Source: Icerya purchasi
Taxonomy: Eukaryota > Arthropoda > Insecta > Hemiptera > Monophlebidae
DNA: 64,000 bases
Direction of reading: 5' to 3'
Assembly (NCBI GenBank): GCA_039619475.1
Contig: CM077116.1
Coordinates: forward strand, 179,457,863 to 179,521,862
The notes below the pieces were generated by a model, which saw only the letters and a program-made list of their open reading frames with translations, made no database searches and was not told the DNA's origin. Shown here piece by piece: positions 36,400 to 47,475 of this stretch (its first letter is position 1; every line of letters begins with the position of its first letter). Both the position numbers and the translations under genes were made by a program.

Positions 36400-36483
36400 C
36401 AAATCGCTGGTTTTCTGTAAGGCAAGTATCGGAAACATCAGGAATAAATTTAATGCGGTTTCTTAATTGTTATAATTCGAATT
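36400..36483 (+). repeat. Second copy of MITE-like interior
   Basis: atttaatgcggtttcttaa then ttgttataattcgaatt matches 33927-33957 (atttaatgcggtcttttaa, ttgttacaattcgaatc). The flanking inverted arms of the first copy are not visible here. Confidence 0.55.
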
Positions 36484-36923
36484 TGATGTACCCGTTTGAA
36501 GCATCTGCGGTGTTTATTCGATTTAAAATATGCATTAATGTATATATCTAAATTAAATAATTGTGATGACAACGTATATGAGGGATATGTCTCAGCTTAT
36601 AGATTTTAGTAGGTTTTCACATACATCTAACCAAAATAGCCGTGTTTCTACTATGATGCCTTGCATATAAACAATCAAAGTGGATGATTGGTAATCACTA
36701 ACCTGTGTGTATTGTACAATTATTTTAATTGCTCCAAAGGTTGTGTTTGGTATTTAGCTGGCATGTGTTGGGTCTACCATTTAATTATGCACGGCTCTAT
36801 AAAAATGGAATATTCGTTGGAACAAGCATGGGAGGAATGGTAATATTGGGTTAGCAACTTATATTAGCATTGGCTAGTTAGAGATATAATAAAGCACATC
36901 CCCAGAGCATACACACTTAAAAA

Positions 36924-37175
36924 CAGCAGATTTAGTAAGGGTTGGAAACGTTTATAAAGGTGGCTGGTCAACAGTAAAACATATTGTCAAAGTGTATACA
37001 GTCATTAACTAGTACCGGTTAGCAAATTATTACACAGGGTAGGCAAGGGTAGACGCATCATCAACACACATGTAAACACGTACGAAATAGCGGATTTGGT
37101 ATGGGGTTAGAAAAAGGTTAAAGGTGGCTAATCAACAATAAAACATATTCTCAAAGCATAAATACACAAAACAGT
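36924..37175 (+). repeat. Imperfect direct duplication, about 164-bp spacing
   Basis: agcagatttagtaagggttgg ... aaaggtggctggtcaac ... taaaacatattgtcaaag recurs as agcggatttggtatggggtt ... aaaggtggctaatcaac ... taaaacatattctcaaag, each about 85 bases. Confidence 0.65.
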
Positions 37176-38279
37176 TCTGCAGTATAAAAAAAAAAGTTTT
37201 TTTATTAAAATCGAAGCATTGACCTGGAAATTTTGTTGATTAGCGAATATTCCTTGATTTTAACGGAAATATTATAACGACTGCTGCTTCAGTTACAACG
37301 GAATATCGCGGGAAAAGTGTACAAGAAAACATATCGAATCACATATGTATGTTAGGTGTGCGAGATGTTGCTGAAACTCTTTCAGTACTAACGAAAAATT
37401 TTTGTTATTTCCTGTTTGGCGCTAATTTGGACGCTGACATGTTTATAATATTTCAGTACAAAAAACAAGTATTTTTAGAATTTGTCACTATTAGAAACTT
37501 TTATGACTTTTGCGAAAATTTTTTAAATGTAATTTTAAAAAAGAAAGCCATCTTTATTTCTACGTTTCGTATTTTGCGAGTCATACAATTCACTACAACT
37601 CTGCAATACAGTAAATTTTTTTGATATCAACACAACATACAACTTCTCGCTGAAAAACTAAACAACAATCTTAAATTCGATCAACTTCCCGATATCGAGT
37701 TTGACTGAAAACTTATGTTGAAACATGCTTCCGTCCGATTGTGAGCGATTCGACGTAAAACGAAATTTCTGTAAAATGTAGTTTGATCAAAGGGATGAGT
37801 ACGATTTGGTATGAAATGAGCCTGATTCGGTAATTGCGCGAATATAATACACATTTTGATACTATTTATCTGTTTGCATTTGTACCGTATCGTGTACAAT
37901 ATCAATTTTTAGGAGGACGCAACACTGTTCGGGCTGAGATTTCTCCCAAGACGAAAAAAATTTTTCTTCGCTGACCAGCGTATTTCTGCACACGTCGACA
38001 AAACGGAAGAAAAGGCTAGCGAAAAAAAAATTAAATAATCTAATTTTTGTAATTTACAATTTATTATTCATCGTCAAAGAGAGAAGACGGATATCGCAAA
38101 AGCCAATTCAGTTTAGTATCGATCTTTTGTCCGAAAACGTGCTGAAATGTTACGCGCAGTAAGTCGCCGCCGTATCGATTTTATCTTATTTTTGTCGAAT
38201 ACGTTCGAGAAAAGTTTATTATTATTTTAAATAATTCGATGCTTTATTCGATTAATCTCGCGTTAAGCGGCAGTGTAAA

Positions 38280-38757
38280 AAGCGTTAAATTTTGAACCCT
38301 CCGTGCGTCGTAGTCATTGACGTTAGGCGGAGGACTTGGTTTAGAATGTTACCGGCGAACTGTCCACCAAAGGGGTTAATCGCGCATGCGCACTAGCCGA
38401 ACGATGGACTAGATCGAAACCGCAACAGGTTGCGATCGCCGATCATAATGTGCGAGATGTGTACATTTAGCTTTTTTTATTGATAGCGCTTGCCTTGTGC
38501 GTGTACCGCGTGCCATCTCAGTTGTCGCGATCTATCCCAGGGTCTCTATTATCGATATAACACGTGTGTTTGCGAAATTCAGTTCGTTAATAATAACAAT
38601 AATGACAACGAATGTTTAACATATTCGCATATCGGTAGGAATAATTTTTTATAGAAATATCGATTATCGTTGCTGAAGAAGGTGCTTTGAACGCGCCGAA
38701 TATCGCGTAGCTATAACAGAAAAAACCGAAACTTTCGCAGCATCTGAATCGAAACCG
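38280..38757 (+). promoter_or_regulatory. Candidate promoter and non-coding 5' exon of a host gene
   Basis: This block is visibly richer in CpG than the DNA around it. It contains an exact NRF-1-type palindrome at 38382-38391, two initiator-like TCAGTT sites (A at 38520 and 38581), and ends at a strong splice-donor sequence (gaaaccg|gtaagtacag, intron from 38758). A five-codon upstream reading frame (38602-38619) would lie in the leader. No long reading frame crosses the block, so it would be a 5' untranslated exon, with coding exons far away or outside the window. The combination is suggestive, not proof. I see no TATA box or clear downstream promoter element. Confidence 0.4.
38382..38391. 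promoter_or_regulatory. NRF-1/Ewg-type palindromic site
   Basis: GCGCATGCGC is the exact palindromic consensus bound by vertebrate NRF-1 and the insect orthologue Ewg. In an AT-rich region such a site is unlikely by chance. Confidence 0.5.
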
Positions 38758-38763
38758 GTAAGT
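38758..38763 (+). other. Candidate 5' splice site
   Basis: GTAAGT matches the strong U1 consensus and is followed by (AAAT)n starting about 10 bp into the putative intron. Confidence 0.4.
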
Positions 38764-38767
38764 ACAG

Positions 38768-38884
<117 letters not shown>

Positions 38885-39692
38885 ATAAAACGATTCCGAT
38901 TGAAGTATCGCCCGGTAAAATTAGAGAGCCCTTTTTTTTTTAAATATTTTTCATTTTCCTGCGCGCAATTTTAATTTTCTTTCCAACACATTTAAATAAA
39001 GTGGCTGTCGAAGGAAACAACCTGCGTCCGGATCCGATTTATTTTTATCTACTGTATTCGCGTTTTTCTTTCGGAATTGTTAAATATAAAAATTTTCTTT
39101 TTCTGATAAATTTTCCGTTCTTAATTTTTCTCTCCGGAGGCCTTCTTCAATTCTGCACCTTTTAAAGCACTTGTTTGCGTTATAGGACGGACTGACCCCT
39201 ACCTGTTTATGTATACAGTGTTTTATTGCGTGCTGTAGTGGGAAAGAAAGTTTTTTTTTGAACGTAACGGAAACTCTTTTTAACTTGCCATGATATACAC
39301 ACTAAATCGTGCAATCTGAGCACCTGTTAAACGAAATTTCGGTATGCCAGAGCAGTTTTGATTTTTAGAAGAACTATTTCTAATTTCCATGATGTTTAAC
39401 GAAATTCCTCTACCAGTATCGATTTAAAAAAAAAAATCGATAGACATAATGGCTAGGGTTTTTTTTCTGTTTTTTTGATTGTGTGTATTTTTGTTATTAC
39501 AAAAAAAATGATACTGTAACAGAAATAAAGTATTTTATGATAGCACCAAAAAAAAAAAAAACAACAAAAAACAATAAAACTCAAATAAACAGAGTCGTAA
39601 CAACTTTTAAACAATTTTTGTGGAAAAATTTCCGTTTTTTATTTTTCTTGAAACTGATTTTTTCGGTCGATCACTCTCTATGTTAGTCTATA
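38885..39692. other. No gene recognised
   Basis: AT-rich DNA, possibly intronic if the splice donor at 38758 is real. Confidence 0.4.
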
Positions 39693-39700
39693 ATTGCGGA
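39693..39700. repeat. 8-bp target-site duplication, left (hAT MITE)
   Basis: attgcgga here against atcgcgga at 40135-40142, a 7 of 8 match. Confidence 0.7.
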
Positions 39701-40134
39701 CAAGGCCGTGTCCACGGCGGGGGGTTTTGGGGATTAACCCCCCCCCCTCCAATGAGAATTGAAATAATTATTATAAATACATAAAAATCTGAAAAAAATC
39801 ACAAATCTAAAATAAATATTGATGATTATCTATGGTGTTGTTACCTACCTTTAAAAGAAAAAAAAAAAGAAAGTATGCTCTATATTTCTAGGTACTTCAT
39901 TAATATCTTATGCAAAATTTTTCATTACGGGTATAAAATAACATATGTAATTTTTATTAATGTTCATATACGGGATAATTCATTTATGTGAATTATTAAT
40001 ATATAAATCAAAATGATGGAAATTTTGAATAGTACTCGTACGAATATTAGTGAAAAATGTATTGTTACTTATAAAATAAATATGCAAAGAAAATTTTCAA
40101 TCCCCCCCCCCTCCCAATTCTGGGCACGGGCCTG
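39701..40134. mobile_element. Non-autonomous hAT-like element
   Basis: The left end reads CAAGGCCGTGTCCA then a G run and a C run. The right end in reverse reads CAGGCCCGTGCCCAG, then a G-rich run. These match in layout and most bases, and an 8-bp duplication with one difference brackets the 434-bp element. The interior has no open frame worth noting. Its ends differ from the transposase-bearing hAT at 3085, so a different hAT family must have moved it. Confidence 0.7.
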
Positions 40135-40142
40135 ATCGCGGA
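40135..40142. repeat. 8-bp target-site duplication, right (hAT MITE)
   Basis: atcgcgga, partner of 39693-39700. Confidence 0.7.
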
Positions 40143-41767
40143 TCCTTTCACTTGGGATTGGGTGCGCGTTTGAAATATTCGTTCTTTATTAAACGAAAAA
40201 GGATATTTTCATCCTTTAGACTGGCAAGTGTGCTCTTGCTATCATTACGAGCGATAGCCTACGCTGGTTGATGACATCAGACTAGAATCGCCTATGAAAA
40301 GAATCTACTTTGACCATACTAATGTCGAATTATTCATATACCTCATGTGATGCCGCAAACTGCTGACAGTTCACGAAATTACCATACGTGTACCCAACAA
40401 CATGGTACAAGAGTCAGCTGAACATTCAATTCAATTTTATTTACGCATAAATTAAAAAATATAAAAATTGTAATCAAATTAATATAATCGCGAATAGGCA
40501 AAGGTTGCGCGAACTGCGGAATCTATATCGAAAATTACACTGGTCAAACTTGTACCTATATATTTTAACCGAAAAATGTGTTATTAAATTAAATTTACAC
40601 TAGAACAATGTTTACATAACTACGAGAGTTCTGTATTGTGTTATATTAACTTCGACTAATATATAAGGCATTAAATATTTGTAAAAAAAAAAAAAGATGT
40701 GCATTTAGAAAAAAATTATTCGTATTTTTGTTAGTGCGATTCGAATCGAAGCCAAACACCACCGCCTAGAATACGCTGTAACTTCGCCCCAGCTTTTTCT
40801 TCTTGCTTTCGTTTGTCCGTTGAACCCTAGATTTCGAAGGTGAATTTGTATTTTGCAGCGTTCTTGCGATAGCGCTTACGCACGGAAATCAAAAAAAAAA
40901 AAAGAAGAAAAGATGATTCCATTTGAAGTAAAATTATGCATTTAGAACAAAAAATTACTCTCGACTGACGTTTCGGATAGCTTCACCATAGTCGGAATAT
41001 ATCCCGAGCGCCAATCATCGTGTAATCTGATTAACATGGTGCTTTTAGCGAAAATCATTTTACCGCTAATACGGCCCGCTGCGTAAATTTGAAATTTTCA
41101 ATCCTACCGCACTCGGATTTTAACTTTGTTGTGCACATCGAGGACAATGATTCAGTCGATTCTTTAGCTTTTCGTTTAAAAAAATGACTCGGTCAAATCT
41201 CTCTACTCGAAAAAAATTGTGTCAAATTTTAGCGTTCGACATTTATAATTTTTATTCTCAAAGAACATCGGTTCTTTCTATTATTCAACTTGATGATGTT
41301 CCTTTCGAACTTCAGTTCCCCCGATTTCCTTTACTTTTTCCGCCGTTCCCATTATTCACTTACACATTCGCGTAAATTCCTTCTACATGTTCACGCTCTG
41401 CTTTCTCTGCTTCACCGCGCAACGATGCACGGCCATTTGTAACGTCGATTATTTCCACCCTCTCCAGTTCTCTGTACTTCTGTTTGTTTAAACTTTAGCC
41501 TATCAGTCGTCACTCTTTTTCCTATTTCGCTGCCGTAATTCCCGTCATATTGTTAAAGACAAATGGAAAATTACTAAACTCCGCTTTCCCTGCGACATCG
41601 ATTACTATAAAAGATAGAACTGGTAAATCGTTAACCGGTACTTTTTATGCAGAAGAATTAAATATCCTATCCCGATGATCCAGCGTGTTGTTCGACGAGA
41701 AAAGCGAAAAAAAATCATTAGTGGCTTAATTATTAAAGGTTTAGTAAATATTTAGCTAAGATAATAG
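40143..41767. other. No gene recognised
   Basis: AT-rich DNA with A runs near 40682 and 40890. I see no coding motif. Confidence 0.45.
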
Positions 41768-41865
41768 GAACTGGCTCCCCTACTCCAATTAGTGCCGTTA
41801 GGCTTAGTACACTGTGAACCTTAACAATCCCCGACGCCCTGCTAAAGGTATCGGACTTTACTTAA
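41768..41865 (+). repeat. SINE body and tail fragment
   Basis: aactggctcccctactcc through caatccccgacgccctg to ggactttactta is the same sequence as the minus strand of 820-930 (aaccggctccagtattct ... caatccccgacgccctg). It lies in the opposite orientation to the full SINE, lacks the tRNA-like head and ends with the tail motif. Confidence 0.75.
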
Positions 41866-43483
41866 TATGTAAAAGCGAAAAATATTGAAGTTCCTTTTGT
41901 TTGTGAGCAAATATACTTAGTTGAAAAGCTCTAAATAGAAAAAAAAAAACAGTCAAAGTGTAAAATATTTAACATTTTGCTGTATTATAAAAGTTAAATC
42001 AACGAAATTTATGAAAAGCATTTGCAGTGGATGAAAAATGTAATTATATTGCGTGCACAAAAATGAAGTAAATAAACACGAGGAATTTGAGAATTTTGTT
42101 GATTACAGGAAATTCGGATTGCGATGGAAAATAAGAAAAAAATAGCCAAAAATGTTACTAAAGGAGAGAGCTATTCGGTATTGCCGGCAATGAATTAAAA
42201 TTGATACTTATTTTTTCGAGTACACGTAAAATAAAACTGTTAACCGCAAGTGATTTATTTCTTTGTCGCTAGAAAACTGACATGGTCATGTAGTGTACTG
42301 CGAAGCAGCTACGATTATAAAATATTCTAAATGCGCGTATTCAACGTACATTTAACAGTGCTGGACGGTTTTCATTTAAGAGGCCTTTTTAATGTATATG
42401 AAATGAATGTTTATTAATAATCAAAGAGCATCTTGTAAATTGCTAGATATGATTTAGCCTAAACGATTACGCTCTATATTTTAAAGTGAACTACGATCTC
42501 GAAGAATATTCCAAGCTCGGTTTTTATTATAATTACTGATTACATCCGTTCACGGTAAAGAATTAATCCTATAAAAAAAGATTCGCTACTCGATTATAAT
42601 CGAACGTTTACATTTTTAACCTTGTAACGAGCAAGAAGCGTACAACAAGACCTACGGCGTCCGTCTCTTGACTAATAATCAATAAGGTTACCACCCCGTC
42701 GTGCAAGTGACCATATGTGATTGTCCTTCCTTCAGGGTTCGGTTTAGCAGCGCAGTGGAGAAGGTACTCTTCCTCGTTCCGAGTAGAGCTGAACGATTGA
42801 GCATCGTAGCGCATTACGAGTGGCCACGCCGAAAGAAATCGACAAACACGAAAAACGTTATTATAAAAGAAAAAAGGCAGTTTTTGTATAAATCAAAATC
42901 TCCTACTTTGGAGCGAATAGAATTTTTTCAAAATAAAAAGCAAACAAATAAGCGTAAACAAATTGAAATAGTCTTCTCGAAACAATTTCCGAGTTGAATT
43001 ACAGAGATGGAATTCCTCACTCTGTCGATCTTCCGCTATGTGCGGTGTGACGCGCGTGATCTATTACGAAACCGCCAGCTATCTAATGATGATATCATTT
43101 ATTATCGGTGTTATCAATAGCATCGGTAAAACTTTACATTTAATTTTTAACTGTTATAATACTGATACGAAATGAATTGGCAATATTTCTTGACTTCCGG
43201 ATAAAATTTTGAATTTATTTGTTAGGCTGGTTTGACAAAATATGTAATTGTACTTTTTAAACACCTTTGAAATAAGAAACTGAAAACCCGGAAAATAAAT
43301 AAGCGACGCATTATTCAAATAAAAGTATTGTTATACCGCATAAAATCACGAATGCATATTTTTCGTATTTTCCGTTAGAAAATTTTAAATACGCCACAAA
43401 ACGAGTTTATTTCAAAATTTTATCCCGTACGTTTAACGTTTATTTTTACATTTTCTAATGTATTTAATTATTAATGATAACAC

Positions 43484-43542
<59 letters not shown>

Positions 43543-45051
43543 AAAGCTGGACAAGGAAAGAAGTGGAACGGAAGCATTTGTTCAATATAATGAAAAGATT
43601 ATTAATAAGGGGAATAAATCACATGAATAGAGCGAATTTTTGTAGATTAGTATGCGGTGGGGTGCACCATTATTTTTATCTTTTCCGTATCGGGTATTTT
43701 TATAGATTTTCAAATTATTTTTTGCTTTTTTTTTTCTCTTTGCTATCTCCTCCCGGTTCACTATTTTCATTCATTCTTCTATCCGCGATTTAGATTTTCG
43801 TTAAATACCTGTCTAGTGTTCCGTTGATTAAATTATATGTAGCGGGGAGAAAAAACAGTCATATACGAATTATTATTTTTCTATCGAAATGAGATCTTTG
43901 CGATTAAATCGATCGGAAACAATCGATAAATTACAAAACACAAAAAGCGAAAGTTTTCGTTAATTTCGTTTTGCAGTCCAAAACAATGAAATCGGACACA
44001 CGATATCACTAATCCATAATTAGCCCCCTACGCTTCCTGGGTATCCTTTTCTTCAAGAATTTCTCGAATGGTAAAAACATAATAAAAACACATTTGCATT
44101 CGGCTGCGGTACGAATTTTCGAAAAAAAACCCTTCACCTAATTAGGGGAGACCTTTCTGAATGTCTCAGCGGAGAAACTACCGATCGTTCGGCGATTGGT
44201 AATTGCTACGTAGGAACCGAGTAATGTATCACGGATTACTGTTTAATAAGTATCTTTCTTTACATTGAGTCGGGGTCACATGTTCGCAATTAACGCGGAA
44301 ATGTAATTTCCAAGTTTACTTCGCGGTGTATCTTCATCGTAGGCAGCATTTTTTTCTTTTCTTTTTTTTACAAAATAAAATAATTAATTCGTAGTCCAGT
44401 CGCAATTACAAACGTTAGTTTGAGCGCGCACAGCCTAGCCTAATGATACATAATTACTATTATTATTATCGGGCGAGCAAGTGTAATAGAAAATAAAAAG
44501 GGAACATAATCTTAACGACGATTGGGATTAAAAATGACTGTTTATTACTCCGCGTACGATCAAGCGTAATTATCTAGCTGTACAGTATCGCTTTGTGAAG
44601 TGTAAAAAGGTGGTTATAAGGAATAATAATCACGTTTTACTGTTAATAAAAAGAGGGAAAAAAAACGCGGAATAATACTTCTCGAATAAAGTCTGAAATG
44701 TTTTGCCGATAAAGGTAAGATGAAATAGTCCTTCGAAAATAACAACGTTAATATTTTACAACGATGCTGCTTTTACTTATTTTTCAATACGTATTTTCGG
44801 CAATTTTTATAATTATTTACATTTTACATCATCGAAATTCTTGGAAGCGGCTTTAACAATTTTGATGAAATTCACAAATTAGAAGTATTGATTGGTCGAG
44901 GTCTTAGAAAATTCTGCGAAGTATCAATTTTAAACGGGAGACGACTAAACTTTAATTCATCATTCTTAAGGTTTATTGAAAACAATAATGTGTTCATATA
45001 TACATATATAACATTTATAAATATAATTATGAACTAAATAAATTCCCCTTG
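41866..45051. other. No gene recognised
   Basis: CpG is somewhat denser near 42610-43080 but the frames there have no known motif. An (ATA)n microsatellite lies at 43486-43541. Confidence 0.4.
43486..43541. repeat. (AAT)n microsatellite
   Basis: About 18 uninterrupted trinucleotide units. Confidence 0.95.
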
Positions 45052-45165
45052 ATAACAAACAAAAATAAGTATAAATTTTTCAATTTAAAAAAACGTTTTC
45101 GACTTAGCCCATCATCAGCTAACAGCATAGAGTGCACACTCAAATAAAACTAAAAACACACTGCA
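45052..45165. repeat. Dispersed repeat family, copy B
   Basis: Relative of 35811-35945. On the minus strand the core reads ctgatgatgggctaagtc followed by gaaaacg, a layout recalling the conserved core of hammerhead-type sequences. Confidence 0.55.
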
Positions 45166-46207
45166 CATCGAAATATCGGGGCTACACGTGTTTAAAAATA
45201 ATTTGTTTATTTGCGTTGTTAATTCGAAATAGATAAAGGCATAAAATCTGTGTTCCGTGAAGAAATTATATTTCCGCTGCGCACAACGGATTTATATGTA
45301 TTATGCCATTTATATAATCATTTGTAATAATATTTTTCTGGCTAATGAGGATATATTAGCGTGTCGCAGTTGAGCGAAGGTGTTTGTTTGAGCGAAATTC
45401 GAAATCGAACTATCGAAAATATCGAAATATACGTGGGGGGGATTTCTTTATCTCGAGACCTTCGATTAGGGTGAGCAAAGAGACATATAGAAGCTATAAC
45501 AGGAACCGATAGTTATGAAATAAAACTTACTGAAGAAGAAACAAATGAACATCTAATATCAAATTTGAGAATGTTCTCTGTCAGAAAGAAAATGAATGCG
45601 ATTTTGAAGTTATACAGAGTGTACTACAGAAGGCTTCGGAAATCCTCTGGTGGTGATGGAAACTCAAACGAGCAGTTAATAAAAACGTTATCGCAGTTTA
45701 ACGGAATAAAGAATAGTGTCTATTTGTAATCCATTTAATAATAGAAAAGCTGCGAGCAGTCAAATTAAAACGAGTCAAATAATGAAGTCTACGTAGAAAC
45801 CTGGAATGAACGTAACAGAAAAGTGGATGTAAAAATCAGAATGATATACAGATCTCAGTTGTCTGTAAAACCATACAATTTATACTGTTAATCTGTTTTT
45901 CGTATAAAACTTATTATTACGTATTTTCCATATTCTATTTCCCTACGATTTTTTAATCTTCATTACGTGCTGTAGCGTTGTCGTCAAACCTAGTTCAGGA
46001 AGTGTGCTATCTGCCGTATAAACAGTAATAAAATCATAAGAAAAATAAGAAGAAGCATAACCAATGCTGATAAGCTGAAACAAAAATAATACTCGACCGC
46101 AATATCTGTTTTTTGCATTAAATGTGAATAAGTCTGCAAGTTATTCAGACTATCACGCGATCGTTTTGAACAACAAATTGAGGAGTCAGGTACGTTTCGA
46201 TTAGCAA
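45166..46207. other. No gene recognised
   Basis: A plus-strand stretch near 45530-45730 is open and Lys/Arg-rich, but I cannot assign it. A retroelement remnant is possible. Confidence 0.35.
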
Positions 46208-46233
46208 TACATATATATATATATATATATATA
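46208..46233. repeat. (TA)n microsatellite
   Basis: About 12 TA units directly left of the large palindrome. Confidence 0.9.
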
Positions 46234-46256
46234 TTCACAAAACACATATTTTACAT

Positions 46257-47475
46257 AATTTTATTCGGTTATTCACTTTTTTGAAATATTTTCTATTTTT
46301 TTGAAACAACGACTTCAGCGTGAAATACACAGACTTTTTCGATTTAAATTTAAAAGTTCTGTTTGATACAAAACTGACGAACATGATTAATATTAATAAT
46401 CGGTCAAATGCATTATTGGTTCTTTTCATTTTTTTTTTTTTTGTTAGTATATAGTCAGCCGTATTTCAAAAATTACAAATTATCAACTCTACGTCATTTA
46501 AAGTGTGTAAGATAACTGGATTGAATTTGCTTCGAATACATATTTGTTATATTATCTTTCTTTTTCATTCGTATCTAGCAAGTTTTTTTTTTGACGATAC
46601 GTTCATTGAAGTTTCTTCTGTTATCTATGATTTTAATATTATATTTAATTCCTCGAGGAAACGTTACTTATTATAATAGCATAAGAAACCTAAATTGTAA
46701 GAAAAAATGGTGGAAAATGTTTCTTATAAGCTTTTTATACTTTGCTTTTGATGAGTGTAAAGAAACATCATTCGACTGTTCAAATAAAAAATCTGTTGAC
46801 GGGACGGGCGTCGTCACAGAAGAAAAAAAACTAGTTTTCTAGTTTCAATATTTTAAGACAATCATAGAAACGATATAATACCCAAATGCGTGAAAACAAA
46901 CGATACAATTAATATCAGTTTCATTTATGGAACTATTTCATCTCAATAGTTTATTTAATAAAATAAAAAAGTAAATCAGTTTTATAAAACAAGAAATATA
47001 TAAAGATCATTAATAGGATTCAAGATTAAAACCACAAGCTTTTTCGATATTTTTTTGAAACCCAGGTAGATTCGTCAAGGAATTAAATATAATATTAAAA
47101 TCATAGATAACAGAAGAAACTTCAATGAACGTATCGTCAAAAAAAAACTTGCTAGATACGAATGAAAAAGAAAGATAATATAACAAATATGTATTCGAAG
47201 CAAATTCAATCCAGTTATCTTACACACTTTAAATGACGTAGAGTTGATAATTTGTAATTTTTGAAATACGGCTGACTATATACTAACAAAAAAAAAAAAA
47301 AAAATGAAAAGAACCAATAATGCATTTGATCGATTATTAATATTAATCATCTTTGCCAGTTTTGTATCAAACAGAACTCTTAAATTTAAATCGCAAAAGT
47401 CTGTATATTTCACGCTGAAATCGTTGTTTCAAAAAAATAGAAAATATTTCAAAAAAGTGAGTTACCGAATAAAAT
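46257..47475. repeat. 1.2-kb palindrome with near-identical 397-bp arms
   Basis: The left arm 46257-46653 and right arm 47078-47474 are reverse complements at what I estimate by eye as about 97%, with one long run of near-perfect identity, separated by a 424-bp single-copy spacer. Translating each arm outward from the spacer gives almost the same peptide start (MKRTNNAFDRLLILI), but this comes from the duplication and does not resemble any known protein. No transposase or LINE motif is visible. The arms could be long terminal inverted repeats of an unknown element or an inverted segmental duplication. Confidence 0.9.

Larger units (their letters stand above)
35946..38279. other. No gene recognised
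   Basis: It contains a second copy of the MITE-like interior at 36400-36483 and an imperfect direct duplication at 36924-37175. Open frames of up to 91 codons show no family motif. Confidence 0.4.
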
